Below are positions 14,716-22,862 of a stretch of DNA of 23,602 nucleotides, piece after piece. The position numbers and the translations under genes were made by a program. Under the pieces are notes generated by a model. It worked only from the letters and a program-made list of their open reading frames with translations. It did not search any database and was not told the origin of the DNA. How positions within the stretch are numbered: position 1 is the stretch's first letter; each line of letters begins with the position of its first letter. Source of the DNA: JAUIEH01 sp964483375 (lineage in GTDB: Bacteria; Pseudomonadota; Alphaproteobacteria; Caulobacterales; Maricaulaceae); NCBI GenBank assembly GCA_964483375.1, contig CAZABJ010000045.1, positions 1 to 23,602 on the forward strand, read 5' to 3'.

Positions 14716-15597
14716 ATGGTCGCTGAGCGTTTGCGGCGTTCGGCTCTGTATATGCCGGGCTCTAACGAACGCGCGCTCGAAAAAGCGCGGTCTCTGCCGG
14801 CTGATTGTTTGATCCTTGACCTTGAGGACGCGGTTTCGCCGTCCATGAAAACCCATGCGCGCGGGCTTGTCGCAGAGGTGGTCCGCGCCGGGGCGTATTC
14901 AGGCCGTGAAGTTGTGGTGCGCATCAATAATCCGCAAACCCCCGAAGGCGTTGCGGACCTCGAAGCGATGCTCGGCGCGGCGCCTGATGCGATTTTGGTT
15001 CCCAAGCTCGATGATCCGGGGGTTATCGAACGGATATGCGCGGCGATCGACGAGGCGGATGCGCGCCGAGGCATGGCGATTTGGGCGATGATCGAAACGC
15101 CGCGCGCGCTCTTGTCTCTGCCTCAAATCGTTGCGTTGGGGGCCAAGCGCCGACTGGCTGCGTTGGTGGTCGGAGCCAATGACCTTTGCGAAACGCTGCG
15201 CATGCATCCGGGACCGGAGCGCGCGGAGCTGACGCCGATTCTGACCCAAGTTCTCGTCGCTGCGCGCACCCATGGGCTCGCCGCGTTGGATGCGGTTTAC
15301 AACGACCACGCTGACTTAGAGGGCTTTGCGCGCGAGGCCGCTCAAGCCCGCGCAATCGGTTTTGACGGCAAGACGCTCATCCATCCCGACCAAATCGCGC
15401 CCGCCCATGTCGCCTTCCGGCCCGGCGAAGTCGAAGTGGCGTTCGCCAAGAAAGTCGTCGCCGCGTTCCAAGATCCCGAAAACCTCGAACGCGGCGCCAT
15501 TACGGTGGACGGTCGCATGGTGGAGCGGCTGCATCTCGACGCCGCGCGCCGCACGCTGGCGATGGCCGCTGAAGAGGTCGCAGCGAACGGCGACTGA
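14716..15597 (+). CDS. CitE/malyl-CoA lyase-like (HpcH/HpaI family) protein
   Basis: This 293-residue TIM-barrel protein has RRSALYMPGSNERALEKA, LDLEDAVSPSMK (35-45), an arginine in VVRINN (R69), the metal-ligand Glu of MIETPRAL (E127) and Asp of VGANDLCE (D156), and DGKTLIHPDQI near the end. These are the substrate- and Mg-binding residues of the citrate lyase beta-subunit/L-malyl-CoA lyase superfamily. With no citD or citF nearby it is not part of a citrate lyase complex; it is more likely a stand-alone acyl-CoA lyase or thioesterase (malyl-, methylmalyl- or citramalyl-CoA). A strong AGGAGG precedes the ATG. It diverges from the pyridoxal kinase block across 76 bp that must hold both promoters. 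Confidence 0.93.
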   Translation: MVAERLRRSALYMPGSNERALEKARSLPADCLILDLEDAVSPSMKTHARGLVAEVVRAGAYSGREVVVRINNPQTPEGVADLEAMLGAAPDAILVPKLDDPGVIERICAAIDEADARRGMAIWAMIETPRALLSLPQIVALGAKRRLAALVVGANDLCETLRMHPGPERAELTPILTQVLVAARTHGLAALDAVYNDHADLEGFAREAAQARAIGFDGKTLIHPDQIAPAHVAFRPGEVEVAFAKKVVAAFQDPENLERGAITVDGRMVERLHLDAARRTLAMAAEEVAANGD

Positions 15598-15608
15598 CGC
15601 GGCGCGGC

Positions 15609-17435
15609 TCAAACAGCCGTCTGCATCGGCTCCCGCTCGCCGGTAAGCCCAGCGTGTTCGGCGAGCAGACGGCCCATTTCGCTGAGCAGTTCGTCGCGGA
15701 CGACGGGTTTGCTGGCGTACCCGTCCATGCCCAGTCCCAGAAGGCGCTCCCGGTCACCCTCCATTGCGTCGGCGGTGAGCGCGATCACGGGGACGGCGGA
15801 CCAGGCCTGCGCGCTTGCGCGGATCCGTTTAATGGTCTCGACCCCGTCCAAAACCGGCATGTGGATGTCCAACAAGACAATATCCACCGGCTCGCGCTTG
15901 AGGGTCTCGAGGGCTTCCAGCCCATTCGCGGCTTCCGTGACGGCGAGCTCCTGAGGGTCAAGGAACGCCCGTGCGACCCGGCGATTGATGGCGTTGTCGT
16001 CCACCAACAGCACGCGCGCGCCCTGAAGATCGCCGGAAAAATCGCGTCCGGTCTTGGCGATTTGCGCCTCGACTTTCTCCGAGATCTCCGTCACCCGCGC
16101 CTTGAAGGTGAATGTGAATTCCGAGCCGACGCCGAGTTTGCTCTTCACCGTGAGGTCGCCTTCCATCATCCGCGCCAGATTACGCGTGATCGAAAGCCCC
16201 AGGCCGGTGCCGCCATAGCGGCGTTTGGTCGAGGAATCCGCTTGCATAAACTCCGAAAAGACGCGCTCGCGGGCGTCCTCGGCGATGCCGACGCCGGTGT
16301 CGCGGACCCCGACCCGAACGAGCTTCTCGCCGCTGGGCAAAGTTTCCGCGCCGACGCGAACGGTGATCTCACCTTCGCTGGTGAACTTCACGGCGTTTGA
16401 GACGAGGTTCGATAGGCATTGGCGCACGCGGATGTGGTCGAAGCACAGCGGTTGGTCGAACGCCGTCTTGTCGATGTCGAGGGTGAAGCGGAGGCCTTTC
16501 TCCGCCATGCGCGCGGCGAACAGACGGCACACTCGCCTGACCGTAGTCGGGACGTTCCCTGGCAGCGGGGTGAGTTCGGCTTTGCCGGCTTCGATTTTGG
16601 TTAGGTCCAAGACGTCATTGAGGACCGCCAGCAGGGACTCGCCGGAGTCCAGGATCGTATCCACCTGGTCGCGCTGTTCGGTGCTGAGGGGAGAGGACAC
16701 CAGCGCCTGGGCCATGCCAAGCACGCCGTTGAGGGGCGTGCGGATTTCATGGCTCATATTGGCGAGAAATTGCGTCTTGGCGGTGTTCGCCGCATCCGCC
16801 AGGCCAAGTTGTCGCGCTTGGCGCTGAACGAGGATGATCGCACCCCCCCAAACCACAGCGCTGAACACCATGGTCAGAACGCAGAACAGAAGAGCATTCT
16901 GCAACGTTTGCTCGGCATTCGCTTGCTCGACGGCGAGTTCGTCTCGGACGGCGTCGAAAAAGGCTTCCATGCCGTCCGCATAGGCGTCGATCTGCTCGCG
17001 GTAATAGGCGTCCGTCACAGCGTCGGCCGCCCGCATGCGGTCGCCGACCCTGAGGAAGTGAAATGCAAAATTGTCCCTCGCCACCAGGGCCTCGCGGGCA
17101 TTGCGCGTGCGCGCCGCCGCGAAGGCGGCGCGATCACTGTCGACGATGGCGGTGGCGACGCCCAAATGCTCTGCAAGCGCGGAGGAAAGCGCGTCATAGT
17201 TCTCGCGATATTCGGGACGTTCGGTCGCTGCGGCGGCGCGGACAAGGCTCGTAAGCTCAATGCCCAGATGTACAATCCGTCCGCGCAGAGCTTCCATGTC
17301 AACCGTGCGGTCCGCGGCCGCCCGGACTTCTGACGAGGCGACCCAAGCCGCTCTGATGGAATAGGTCATGGCGCCGATCGTGGCGGCGACTGTCGCGATT
17401 AGAACTGCTGCCGTAGCGCCAAGCCGTAGAATCAT
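15609..17435 (-). CDS. hybrid sensor histidine kinase with C-terminal receiver domain
   Basis: This 608-residue protein has a TM helix at about 6-24, a helical sensor region (about 30-180, periplasmic by topology), and a second TM at 181-203. It then has the dimerisation domain with phospho-acceptor His229 in ANMSHEIRTPLNG, and an ATPase domain with NLVSNAVKF, DTGVGI and GGTGLGLSI boxes. The receiver domain starts near 472 (VLLVDDNAINRRV), with phospho-acceptor Asp523 in LLDIHMP. There is no Hpt domain, so a separate phosphotransfer protein or response regulator elsewhere is expected. I chose the ATG at 17435, just before the first TM, over a longer reading to 17549. The HAMP-like linker is short. 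It converges with the CitE-like gene. Confidence 0.94.
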   Translation of the reverse strand: MILRLGATAAVLIATVAATIGAMTYSIRAAWVASSEVRAAADRTVDMEALRGRIVHLGIELTSLVRAAAATERPEYRENYDALSSALAEHLGVATAIVDSDRAAFAAARTRNAREALVARDNFAFHFLRVGDRMRAADAVTDAYYREQIDAYADGMEAFFDAVRDELAVEQANAEQTLQNALLFCVLTMVFSAVVWGGAIILVQRQARQLGLADAANTAKTQFLANMSHEIRTPLNGVLGMAQALVSSPLSTEQRDQVDTILDSGESLLAVLNDVLDLTKIEAGKAELTPLPGNVPTTVRRVCRLFAARMAEKGLRFTLDIDKTAFDQPLCFDHIRVRQCLSNLVSNAVKFTSEGEITVRVGAETLPSGEKLVRVGVRDTGVGIAEDARERVFSEFMQADSSTKRRYGGTGLGLSITRNLARMMEGDLTVKSKLGVGSEFTFTFKARVTEISEKVEAQIAKTGRDFSGDLQGARVLLVDDNAINRRVARAFLDPQELAVTEAANGLEALETLKREPVDIVLLDIHMPVLDGVETIKRIRASAQAWSAVPVIALTADAMEGDRERLLGLGMDGYASKPVVRDELLSEMGRLLAEHAGLTGEREPMQTAV

Positions 17436-17513
17436 TTTCCGTCCAACACATTGGCTTCGGTACGTTTGTTCGCTTGTGTGCCTCGACAATATGAAGATTT
17501 GGTGTGCTGAGAG

Positions 17514-17529
17514 CGTTGGGATCCCAACG
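17514..17529. repeat. 16-bp perfect palindrome upstream of the hybrid kinase
   Basis: CGTTGGGATCCCAACG is its own reverse complement. It sits about 80 bp upstream of the hybrid kinase start and 180 bp before the divergent outer-membrane gene, in the AT-richer part of the intergenic region. No T tract follows on either strand, so an operator is more likely than a terminator. Confidence 0.45.
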
Positions 17530-17570
17530 GGCGCGAAGGATCTCGCCAAGTTCGCCGCCGTCCCGCTCCC

Positions 17571-17594
17571 CGCCGGGGCGCGGGCTCCCCGGCG
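17571..17594. repeat. GC-rich inverted repeat in the divergent intergenic region
   Basis: CGCCGGGG (17571-17578) and CCCCGGCG (17587-17594) form perfect 8-bp arms around an 8-nt spacer. There is no T tract. It could be an RNA hairpin in the leader of the outer-membrane gene or simply composition-driven. Confidence 0.25.
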
Positions 17595-17708
17595 AGACGC
17601 GCAGAAGCTTTCGCCTTAACCCCCGCGAAACCCTTTGTTGACGCGGCGATAACCATGTCCGGCCACTCTCCCCGCCAAGCGAAGCGCATTAGCGAGGAGA
17701 CCTTGGTC

Positions 17709-18494
17709 ATGAAACGCGCGGCGGCATTGACGGTATTGGCGTTCACGGCCGCGGCCTGTGCACGGCCTACGCAGGGCGCTTACTTCGGCGCCCATAGCGA
17801 CGGCTCCCCGCGCCGGGCGGCGCTGGAGCTGGACGTGTCGCTTGAGGGCAAATCCTCAAGCGAATTCCATGGCGGCACGATTCCGGGCGCGGTCGTCATC
17901 GAGGGCCGCGATTGGAATGACACCCATGACAATGGCTATCGCGTCGCCTTGCGCGGCGCGGTCGAGGTCGCTCCCCGCACCGAGGCCTCGCTCACGGTCG
18001 CCTACGCCGAAGCCAATGCGCGTGAGAACGTGGTGGTGGGGTCAGCCGGCGTCGACCCGATCATCGCCAGCTTCGATGACTATGAGCGCTTGGACCTGGA
18101 ATTCGGCCTTCGACGCTACATCGGTGATGAGCGCACATTGTGGCATCCGCGCTTGCGGCCGTTCGTTTCAGGTTCGGTGGGCGTGTCGCGCATCGCCGAG
18201 ATTGACGCGCAGTTCCAATCCGACGGTTTCATCCCGTTGGCCATCGGCGACGCGAACGGAGCCTTTTCTTCGGAATTCTATGACGAGACCTATCTCGCCA
18301 ACGCCTCCGCCATGGTCGGCGCGCAATGGCGGTTGACCGACGCCGCCGCGGTCGAGCTGGAAACCGGCGTGCGCTATCACGGCCGCCCGGACGAGGATGA
18401 CGCGACCCTGTCGCTCATCAATCTCGAGACGATCAACGATTCCGGCTCACGCCTGGTCATCCCGGTGACGCTTCGCGGACGCGTCAGCTTCTAA
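17709..18494 (+). CDS. outer-membrane beta-barrel-like protein
   Basis: This 261-residue protein has a clear signal peptide (MKRAAALTVLAFTAAACARP) that ends in a possible lipobox (TAAAC, Cys17). The mature part shows alternating polar/hydrophobic strands, for example LELDVSLEG, YRVALRGAVEV, ASLTVAYAEA, LDLEFGLRRY and LRPFVSGSVGVSRI, and ends PVTLRGRVSF. A terminal Phe on a beta strand is the usual signal for insertion by the BAM complex. I read it as a small (about 8-10 strand) outer-membrane barrel; with a working lipobox it would be a lipidated barrel, which is uncommon. Chosen start: ATG at 17709 after GAGGAG; the in-frame ATG at 17655 would put extra residues before the signal peptide. 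Confidence 0.8.
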   Translation: MKRAAALTVLAFTAAACARPTQGAYFGAHSDGSPRRAALELDVSLEGKSSSEFHGGTIPGAVVIEGRDWNDTHDNGYRVALRGAVEVAPRTEASLTVAYAEANARENVVVGSAGVDPIIASFDDYERLDLEFGLRRYIGDERTLWHPRLRPFVSGSVGVSRIAEIDAQFQSDGFIPLAIGDANGAFSSEFYDETYLANASAMVGAQWRLTDAAAVELETGVRYHGRPDEDDATLSLINLETINDSGSRLVIPVTLRGRVSF

Positions 18495-18531
18495 GCACGC
18501 AGGGCGTTTGCGAACCCAACAACAGTCCCCT

Positions 18532-18570
18532 CAAGACGCCGCGCGCTCAGGCCGCGGCGTCTTGTTGTTT
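18532..18570 (+). terminator. terminator after the outer-membrane gene
   Basis: A perfect 12-bp stem (CAAGACGCCGCG 18532-18543 with CGCGGCGTCTTG 18553-18564) with a 9-nt loop is followed by TTGTTT. Outer bases CAACAACA and TTGTTG may extend it. The stop codon of the convergent small gene (18547-18549) lies within the loop, so the hairpin probably serves both transcripts. Confidence 0.75.
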
Positions 18571-18744
18571 GGGAGGCTCGCCTTGGGTTTCGGCGGGCTG
18601 CGCGGCGGCTGGTTCGGCGACGCGGGCCGGCGCTTCAGGCAATGGCGTCGGGCGGGCGAAAGCGTAGCGCGCGGACCAAAAGGCGCTGGTCAAAACCGCA
18701 AGGAAACCGGTGATCGGCTCGCGGCGCTCGGTCTGGTCGATCAT
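18547..18744 (-). CDS. small one-helix membrane protein after a histidine kinase gene
   Basis: This 65-residue protein has a short polar N-terminus (MIDQTERREP), one hydrophobic stretch at about 11-30 (ITGFLAVLTSAFWSARYAFA) and a Pro/Ala/Glu-rich tail. A strong AGGAGA lies 8 bases upstream of the ATG, the best argument that it is real. It begins 61 bp after the stop of the histidine kinase gene on the same strand, so the two are probably one operon. I do not recognise a family. It could be a small partner of the kinase, but nothing in the sequence proves this. Confidence 0.55.
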   Translation of the reverse strand: MIDQTERREPITGFLAVLTSAFWSARYAFARPTPLPEAPARVAEPAAAQPAETQGEPPKQQDAAA

Positions 18745-18805
18745 GGCGACGTCTCCTGGTTGATGGCTTAAAAGCTCAGTTTGGGATGATTCGCATCGCC
18801 GCCGG

Positions 18806-20449
18806 TCACGCGGCCAGCGCCTCCTCCTCGGGTTCTTCGGCGGGCGCGATAACCCGCACGGTGGTTCCTTCGCCCTGGACGCTTTCCATCTCGAGGCGGC
18901 AATGCATCAGCTTTGCGAGCGCGGTGGAGATGGCCAGCCCCAAGCCCGAGCCATGCCGTTCCCGCGTGAACACGTTCTCAACCTGCACGAAGGGCTTGCG
19001 CACCTCTTCGAGCATGTCCTCAGGAATGCCCACGCCTTCGTCCCAGACTTCGATGACGACGTCATCGCCGCTCGCCCTGGTCCGCACGCCGACGCGCCCG
19101 CCTTCGGGGGTGAATTTCACGGCGTTACCGATGATGGCGGTGAGCAAGCGCTTGAGGGCGCGTGAATCCAGAAACGCCATTTCGGCGTCCTCGGCCAGGT
19201 CGAGCTCGATCTTCCGGCCCGGCGCGTTTTCAGGCTTGTCCTCGCAAATGGTCACCGCCCACTCGATGGCGTCGACGATGTCGATGTCGTCGCACTCCAC
19301 GCGATAGGTCTGAGACTCGATTTTTGAAAGATCGAGAATGTCGTTGATGATCGCCAGCAGATGGCCGCCGCTGGCCGCGATGTCGCCAGCGAATTCCTTG
19401 TAGCGGTCGTCCCCCAGCGCGCCGAAAAGTTCGTCGTTCAGAACCTGTGCGAAGCCGATGATCGCGTTGAGCGGGGTGCGCAGCTCGTGGCTCATGCTGG
19501 CGAGGAATTGGGTTTTGGCGCGGTCGGCCGCTTCGGCGCGCAGTTTCGCCGCCGTGAGCTGCTCTTCCCGGCGCTTCATCTCGGTGACGTCGGCGTGCAC
19601 GCTCACATAGCCTCCGCCTTGGGTCGGTCGCAGGGTCGAATAGACCCATTCGCCGTTCGGCGTCTGACGCATGTGTCCCTTCGCCGTGTCTTCGCTCAGC
19701 GCGACGGGGTCTGTGAACCATGTTTCAAAGCGCGTATTGGCGATGACGACACGCTTTTCCGCATCCAACAGAGCGAAGCCGTCATTTGTGGATTCGATCG
19801 CGTCCATCAGATCGTCGCGCAAACGATCGCGCTCGATGGAGTTCGCCACCATCTCGTGGAGCGTCTCGTAGCTTTTCACGCTCGCGCGATACAGGGTGAG
19901 GGCGAACATCATCGCCAACGCCGCCAAGGTCACGTGCTGAACGTCGCCCTTGAGCGCGAACGTGAAGGCTAACGGAAAGAGGCAGGTGACGAGGAAATAG
20001 ATGTTCACCTTGGGCAACGGGCTGAGAAGCATCACCACGCCCGCCGCCATGCCCGCCACGACCACGGCCAGGAACAGGCTCAAGGTCGGCATGTCGCCGT
20101 TCGGAAAGATGATGACGACCCCGCCCCACATCAGGCCAGCGAAAGCCGACCAATAGCGTGCGGTTTTCAGCGATTTGCCCGAGACGCGTTTTGGCGTCCC
20201 GCGGCGGTTCAAACGGATCGCGGTCAGCATCTGAAACGACGCCATCACCAGCATCACGGCGATCCAGACCAGCGCCAACGGATTATGCGTTGAAATCCAG
20301 ACGACGCCGGCCACGAGGGAGGCGTTGAAGGCGTTGACCTGCGCCATCATCGGCATGCGTTTGACGAGATGGATCTGCTGTTGACGGAGGGTTTCGCCGA
20401 ACGCGGCGCTTGTGGCGCCGGGCGCGGGTCGCCCTTTCGCTGCGTCCAT
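18806..20449 (-). CDS. membrane PAS-domain sensor histidine kinase
   Basis: This 547-residue kinase has an N-terminal membrane domain of about six hydrophobic segments between residues 40 and 190, with little periplasmic sequence. A PAS-like domain follows at about 214-290 (AIESTNDGFALLDAEKRVVIAN), then a dimerisation domain with His321 in SMSHELRTPLNA and an ATPase domain with IIGNAVKF, DEGVGIP and GSGLGLAIS boxes. It ends with a short acidic tail (EEPEEEALAA). The integral membrane input suggests sensing at or within the bilayer. No response regulator is adjacent, so it is an orphan kinase here. The ATG at 20449 follows GAGG. A small membrane protein gene lies 61 bp downstream. Confidence 0.94.
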   Translation of the reverse strand: MDAAKGRPAPGATSAAFGETLRQQQIHLVKRMPMMAQVNAFNASLVAGVVWISTHNPLALVWIAVMLVMASFQMLTAIRLNRRGTPKRVSGKSLKTARYWSAFAGLMWGGVVIIFPNGDMPTLSLFLAVVVAGMAAGVVMLLSPLPKVNIYFLVTCLFPLAFTFALKGDVQHVTLAALAMMFALTLYRASVKSYETLHEMVANSIERDRLRDDLMDAIESTNDGFALLDAEKRVVIANTRFETWFTDPVALSEDTAKGHMRQTPNGEWVYSTLRPTQGGGYVSVHADVTEMKRREEQLTAAKLRAEAADRAKTQFLASMSHELRTPLNAIIGFAQVLNDELFGALGDDRYKEFAGDIAASGGHLLAIINDILDLSKIESQTYRVECDDIDIVDAIEWAVTICEDKPENAPGRKIELDLAEDAEMAFLDSRALKRLLTAIIGNAVKFTPEGGRVGVRTRASGDDVVIEVWDEGVGIPEDMLEEVRKPFVQVENVFTRERHGSGLGLAISTALAKLMHCRLEMESVQGEGTTVRVIAPAEEPEEEALAA

Positions 20450-20603
20450 TGGTGGCCTCGTCCGTCCCAGGCCGTCGGTCCGACCCGCGGCCAGCTTGGC
20501 GCCGTTGCGTTTCTTTCCCGTTAGCAGACGATCGCTGGTTTTTTGGTAAGGCCGAATCAGGGTTCTTCGTAGGACTTAGCGCAACCATAGGAGGAATGCG
20601 CCC

Positions 20604-21872
20604 GTGTCTGCGACCGCATCGATCGGGATCGTCGGCGGCGGCCCCGCCGGGCTGAGCCTTGCCAAGCTCCTAGATGAACAAGGGTTTTCGCGCGTCGCCG
20701 TGTTCGAGGCCTCCGAACGGGTGGGCGGGAAGTCCTATTCCATTAGGCAGGGCGGGGCGGTGCATGATATGGGCACCTGCTACTCTACGCTCTCTTATCA
20801 GACCACCAATCGTTGGATGCGCCGGTACGGCATTCGCCAGCGCGCGCTCGGTCGCCAAGTCATGGAGGGCGCGCCCTTCATGAAGTTCGTCAACGCCGAA
20901 CCGGGCGGCAGCCTGGTGGCTGAGGCGGGGCGCTACCTGAAGGCGCGACGGGCGTTTCTCAGCGATCGCGCGCCCAATCCGGACGGGGCGGAGGCGCATG
21001 CAGCGGCCGCGGAGCCTTTCGCGGACTGGCTCGCCCGCAATGACCTGCCGCGCATGCGTCGGTTCATGCTCCGCGCTTTCACTTCCATCGGCTATGGACC
21101 CCTGGAGGCCTTACCGACGGTCCAAGCGCTGCGGTGGGCGACCCCGCGCTTGTTTTTAACCGGGCTGCTCGCTCAGTTGAAGATGCCGGTCGAGGGCTGG
21201 CAGAAGCTCTGGGAGCAGGTGGCGGACGATTTGGACGTGCGACGCGCGGAGCCTGTCCAACATATCGAGCGCGGGCCGAACGGCGTGGTCATCCACACGC
21301 CGACGGGGCCGAACGTGTTCGACTATCTCGTGGTCACCACGCCGGTCGATGAGCTCGCCGGCATGATGGAGCTGACCGCGGATGAGCGCGCGATTGCGGT
21401 GGGAACCACCTGGAACAGCTATGTCACCACCCTGTGTCGCGTGACCGACTGGTTTCGGGGTCATGCGGTGGAGGCCTATGCGGAGCCCTTGGGACCCACC
21501 GCTGAGGCCGGGCTTCTGTTATCGGCGCGGCGCGCTCAGGCGGGCCTGCATCGCACGGCGGACGCGGACATTTACCTCACCGGCCAATACGGCCACGGGC
21601 TCACGGCCGAACAGCTCGCCGACCGGCTCCATGTGGAGGTCGAGCGGCGCGGCGGTCGGTTTGAGGCCGTGTTGTGTCAAAAACGCTGGAAGTATTTCCC
21701 GCGATACCATCTCGAAGCGTTGAAAGACGGACTGCTTACCCGGATGCGTAATGCGCAAGGCGCGAACCGCACTTGGTATACCGGCGCCACGTTCTCCTAT
21801 GAATCCGTAGGAAACATCGTCGATTTCAACTTACGCTTGACCAGTAACATGCAGACGCGTCTCGCCGCATGA
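20604..21872 (+). CDS. FAD-dependent oxidoreductase resembling polyenoic fatty acid isomerase
   Basis: This 422-residue flavoprotein of the amine-oxidase superfamily has an N-terminal dinucleotide-binding fold (IGIVGGGPAGLSLAKLL, residues 7-23), an acidic strand end (VFEASERVGGKSYS) and DMGTCYS. Later landmarks are FTSIGYGPLEALP, then RWKYFPRYH, and near the C-terminus QGANRTWYTGATFSYESVGN. The length, FGYG-like block, W-YFP block and C-terminal FAD contact resemble, from memory, bacterial polyenoic (linoleate) fatty acid isomerases; other flavin oxidases remain possible. The start is GTG 20604, preceded by AGGAGG. A nearby ATG (20596) is out of frame. Its stop overlaps the start of the thioesterase gene (ATGA), so the two are coupled and may share an acyl substrate. 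Confidence 0.88.
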   Translation: MSATASIGIVGGGPAGLSLAKLLDEQGFSRVAVFEASERVGGKSYSIRQGGAVHDMGTCYSTLSYQTTNRWMRRYGIRQRALGRQVMEGAPFMKFVNAEPGGSLVAEAGRYLKARRAFLSDRAPNPDGAEAHAAAAEPFADWLARNDLPRMRRFMLRAFTSIGYGPLEALPTVQALRWATPRLFLTGLLAQLKMPVEGWQKLWEQVADDLDVRRAEPVQHIERGPNGVVIHTPTGPNVFDYLVVTTPVDELAGMMELTADERAIAVGTTWNSYVTTLCRVTDWFRGHAVEAYAEPLGPTAEAGLLLSARRAQAGLHRTADADIYLTGQYGHGLTAEQLADRLHVEVERRGGRFEAVLCQKRWKYFPRYHLEALKDGLLTRMRNAQGANRTWYTGATFSYESVGNIVDFNLRLTSNMQTRLAA

Positions 21873-22441
21873 ATCTGTTCCTGCGTTTGATTTGGGTGGC
21901 GCTGAAAGCCCGGTTCCGCCCAAAGATCGGCCTTTTGGATGAATGCGTGACGCGGTTTCGCGCCGGCTTTACTGACCAGGATCTGTTTCGCCACGTCACC
22001 AATAGCCGCTATTTTTCTTTCACCGACGTGTGCGTCGCTGACTATCTCATGCGCAGCGGCGCTTCGCGCGTGCTTCGCCGCCGGAAATGGTTCCCGATCA
22101 TCGTCTATGAGGACATGATCTTTCGGAAGATGATCCGCGCGCCGCAGCGTTTTCAGGTGCATTCCCAATTACTGGGATGGACCGAAGACGCCGCGGTGAT
22201 GCGCCATGTGTTTGTCCGGCGCGGCGAAGTGACCGCAGAGGGCCTTTCGTTCGCCCGGTTCATCGCGCCGCGGGGCAAAGTGATCCCGCCGAAGGATGTG
22301 TTGGCGGCCCTGAACCATACAGGCGAAGCGCCCCCGCTGCCCGACTATGTCCAAGAGACCCTGGCTCGGGCCGAGCGAGGCTACCTCGCAGGGTCGCCCC
22401 TGGAGAAGGATCCGTCCGACGCCTCGCCGCCGGACGCATAG
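21869..22441 (+). CDS. hotdog-fold thioesterase, THEM6-like
   Basis: This 190-residue protein has an N-terminal hydrophobic/basic segment (NLFLRLIWVALKARF, 2-16), which may bind membrane. A 4HBT-type hotdog domain follows, with the family block DQDLFRHVTNSRYFSFTDV (36-54; D38, H42, N45) and WTEDAAVMRHVFVRRG in the second strand region. Such enzymes hydrolyse acyl-CoA or acyl-ACP thioesters; the N-terminal segment and length match the THEM6-like branch. The ATG overlaps the upstream stop as ATGA, giving coupled expression with the flavoprotein. The C-terminal 40 residues are Pro/Asp-rich and low-complexity. Confidence 0.88.
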   Translation: MNLFLRLIWVALKARFRPKIGLLDECVTRFRAGFTDQDLFRHVTNSRYFSFTDVCVADYLMRSGASRVLRRRKWFPIIVYEDMIFRKMIRAPQRFQVHSQLLGWTEDAAVMRHVFVRRGEVTAEGLSFARFIAPRGKVIPPKDVLAALNHTGEAPPLPDYVQETLARAERGYLAGSPLEKDPSDASPPDA

Positions 22442-22551
22442 CCCATAACGACCCGGTTTCACGAGGTGAACGGCGGAAGGGCGGACGTTGGTTTTCTGCC
22501 CTAGCGAGCTGCAAGACGGTGGACAGGGTCTCGGTCGGCCGCGACCGGTGA

Positions 22552-22722
22552 TCAGGCGCAGATGGGTTCGCCGCGAAGGCCATAAACCAACGCCTGCGGC
22601 AAAGTCCAACGGCGGGTGATGGCCCTTGTCTGCTCATCGCCTTCAAAGTCGATATGACCGCTTTCGGCGGCGGAGCAGACGAACGCGCCGGAAAGCGGAA
22701 GGCCGCTTCTCGCCGAATGCCG
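22552..22722 (-). pseudogene. truncated C-terminal gene remnant
   Basis: The minus strand holds a 56-codon open stretch ending at TGA (22554-22552). It has strong G/C third positions and an ordinary protein composition, for example SGLPLSGAFVCSAAESGHIDF and RRWTLPQALVYGLRGEPICA. There is no start codon at its beginning, and it is preceded by tandem stops (TGA TGA, 22728-22723), after which composition turns AT-rich. It looks like the C-terminus of a core-genome gene cut by the event that brought in the AT-rich right-hand segment. I cannot name the parent family. The rest of the 22442-22862 gap shows no other gene. Confidence 0.5.
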
Positions 22723-22862
22723 TCATCAATGCGAGTCCGCTGGGTGGCTTAGATGGGGTGAGAATAGGACGCTCATTCTTTTGGTTTCACCATAGATCGA
22801 TTTTGTTTTCAGAAGTTGTCACACTTTTGTGCCATGGTCTCTTTGGTGCGGGGAGGTGAAAC

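Noticed and set aside
22515..22550. GC-rich hairpin (CGGTCG-GCCG-CGACCG) after the thioesterase gene
   Set aside because: It could stall transcription, but no T tract follows on either strand, so I did not call it a terminator.
22169..22609. 146-codon minus-strand open frame over the thioesterase gene and the following gap
   Set aside because: Mostly antisense to the thioesterase with low-complexity sequence; the coding-like signal in the gap is in another frame (22552-22722).
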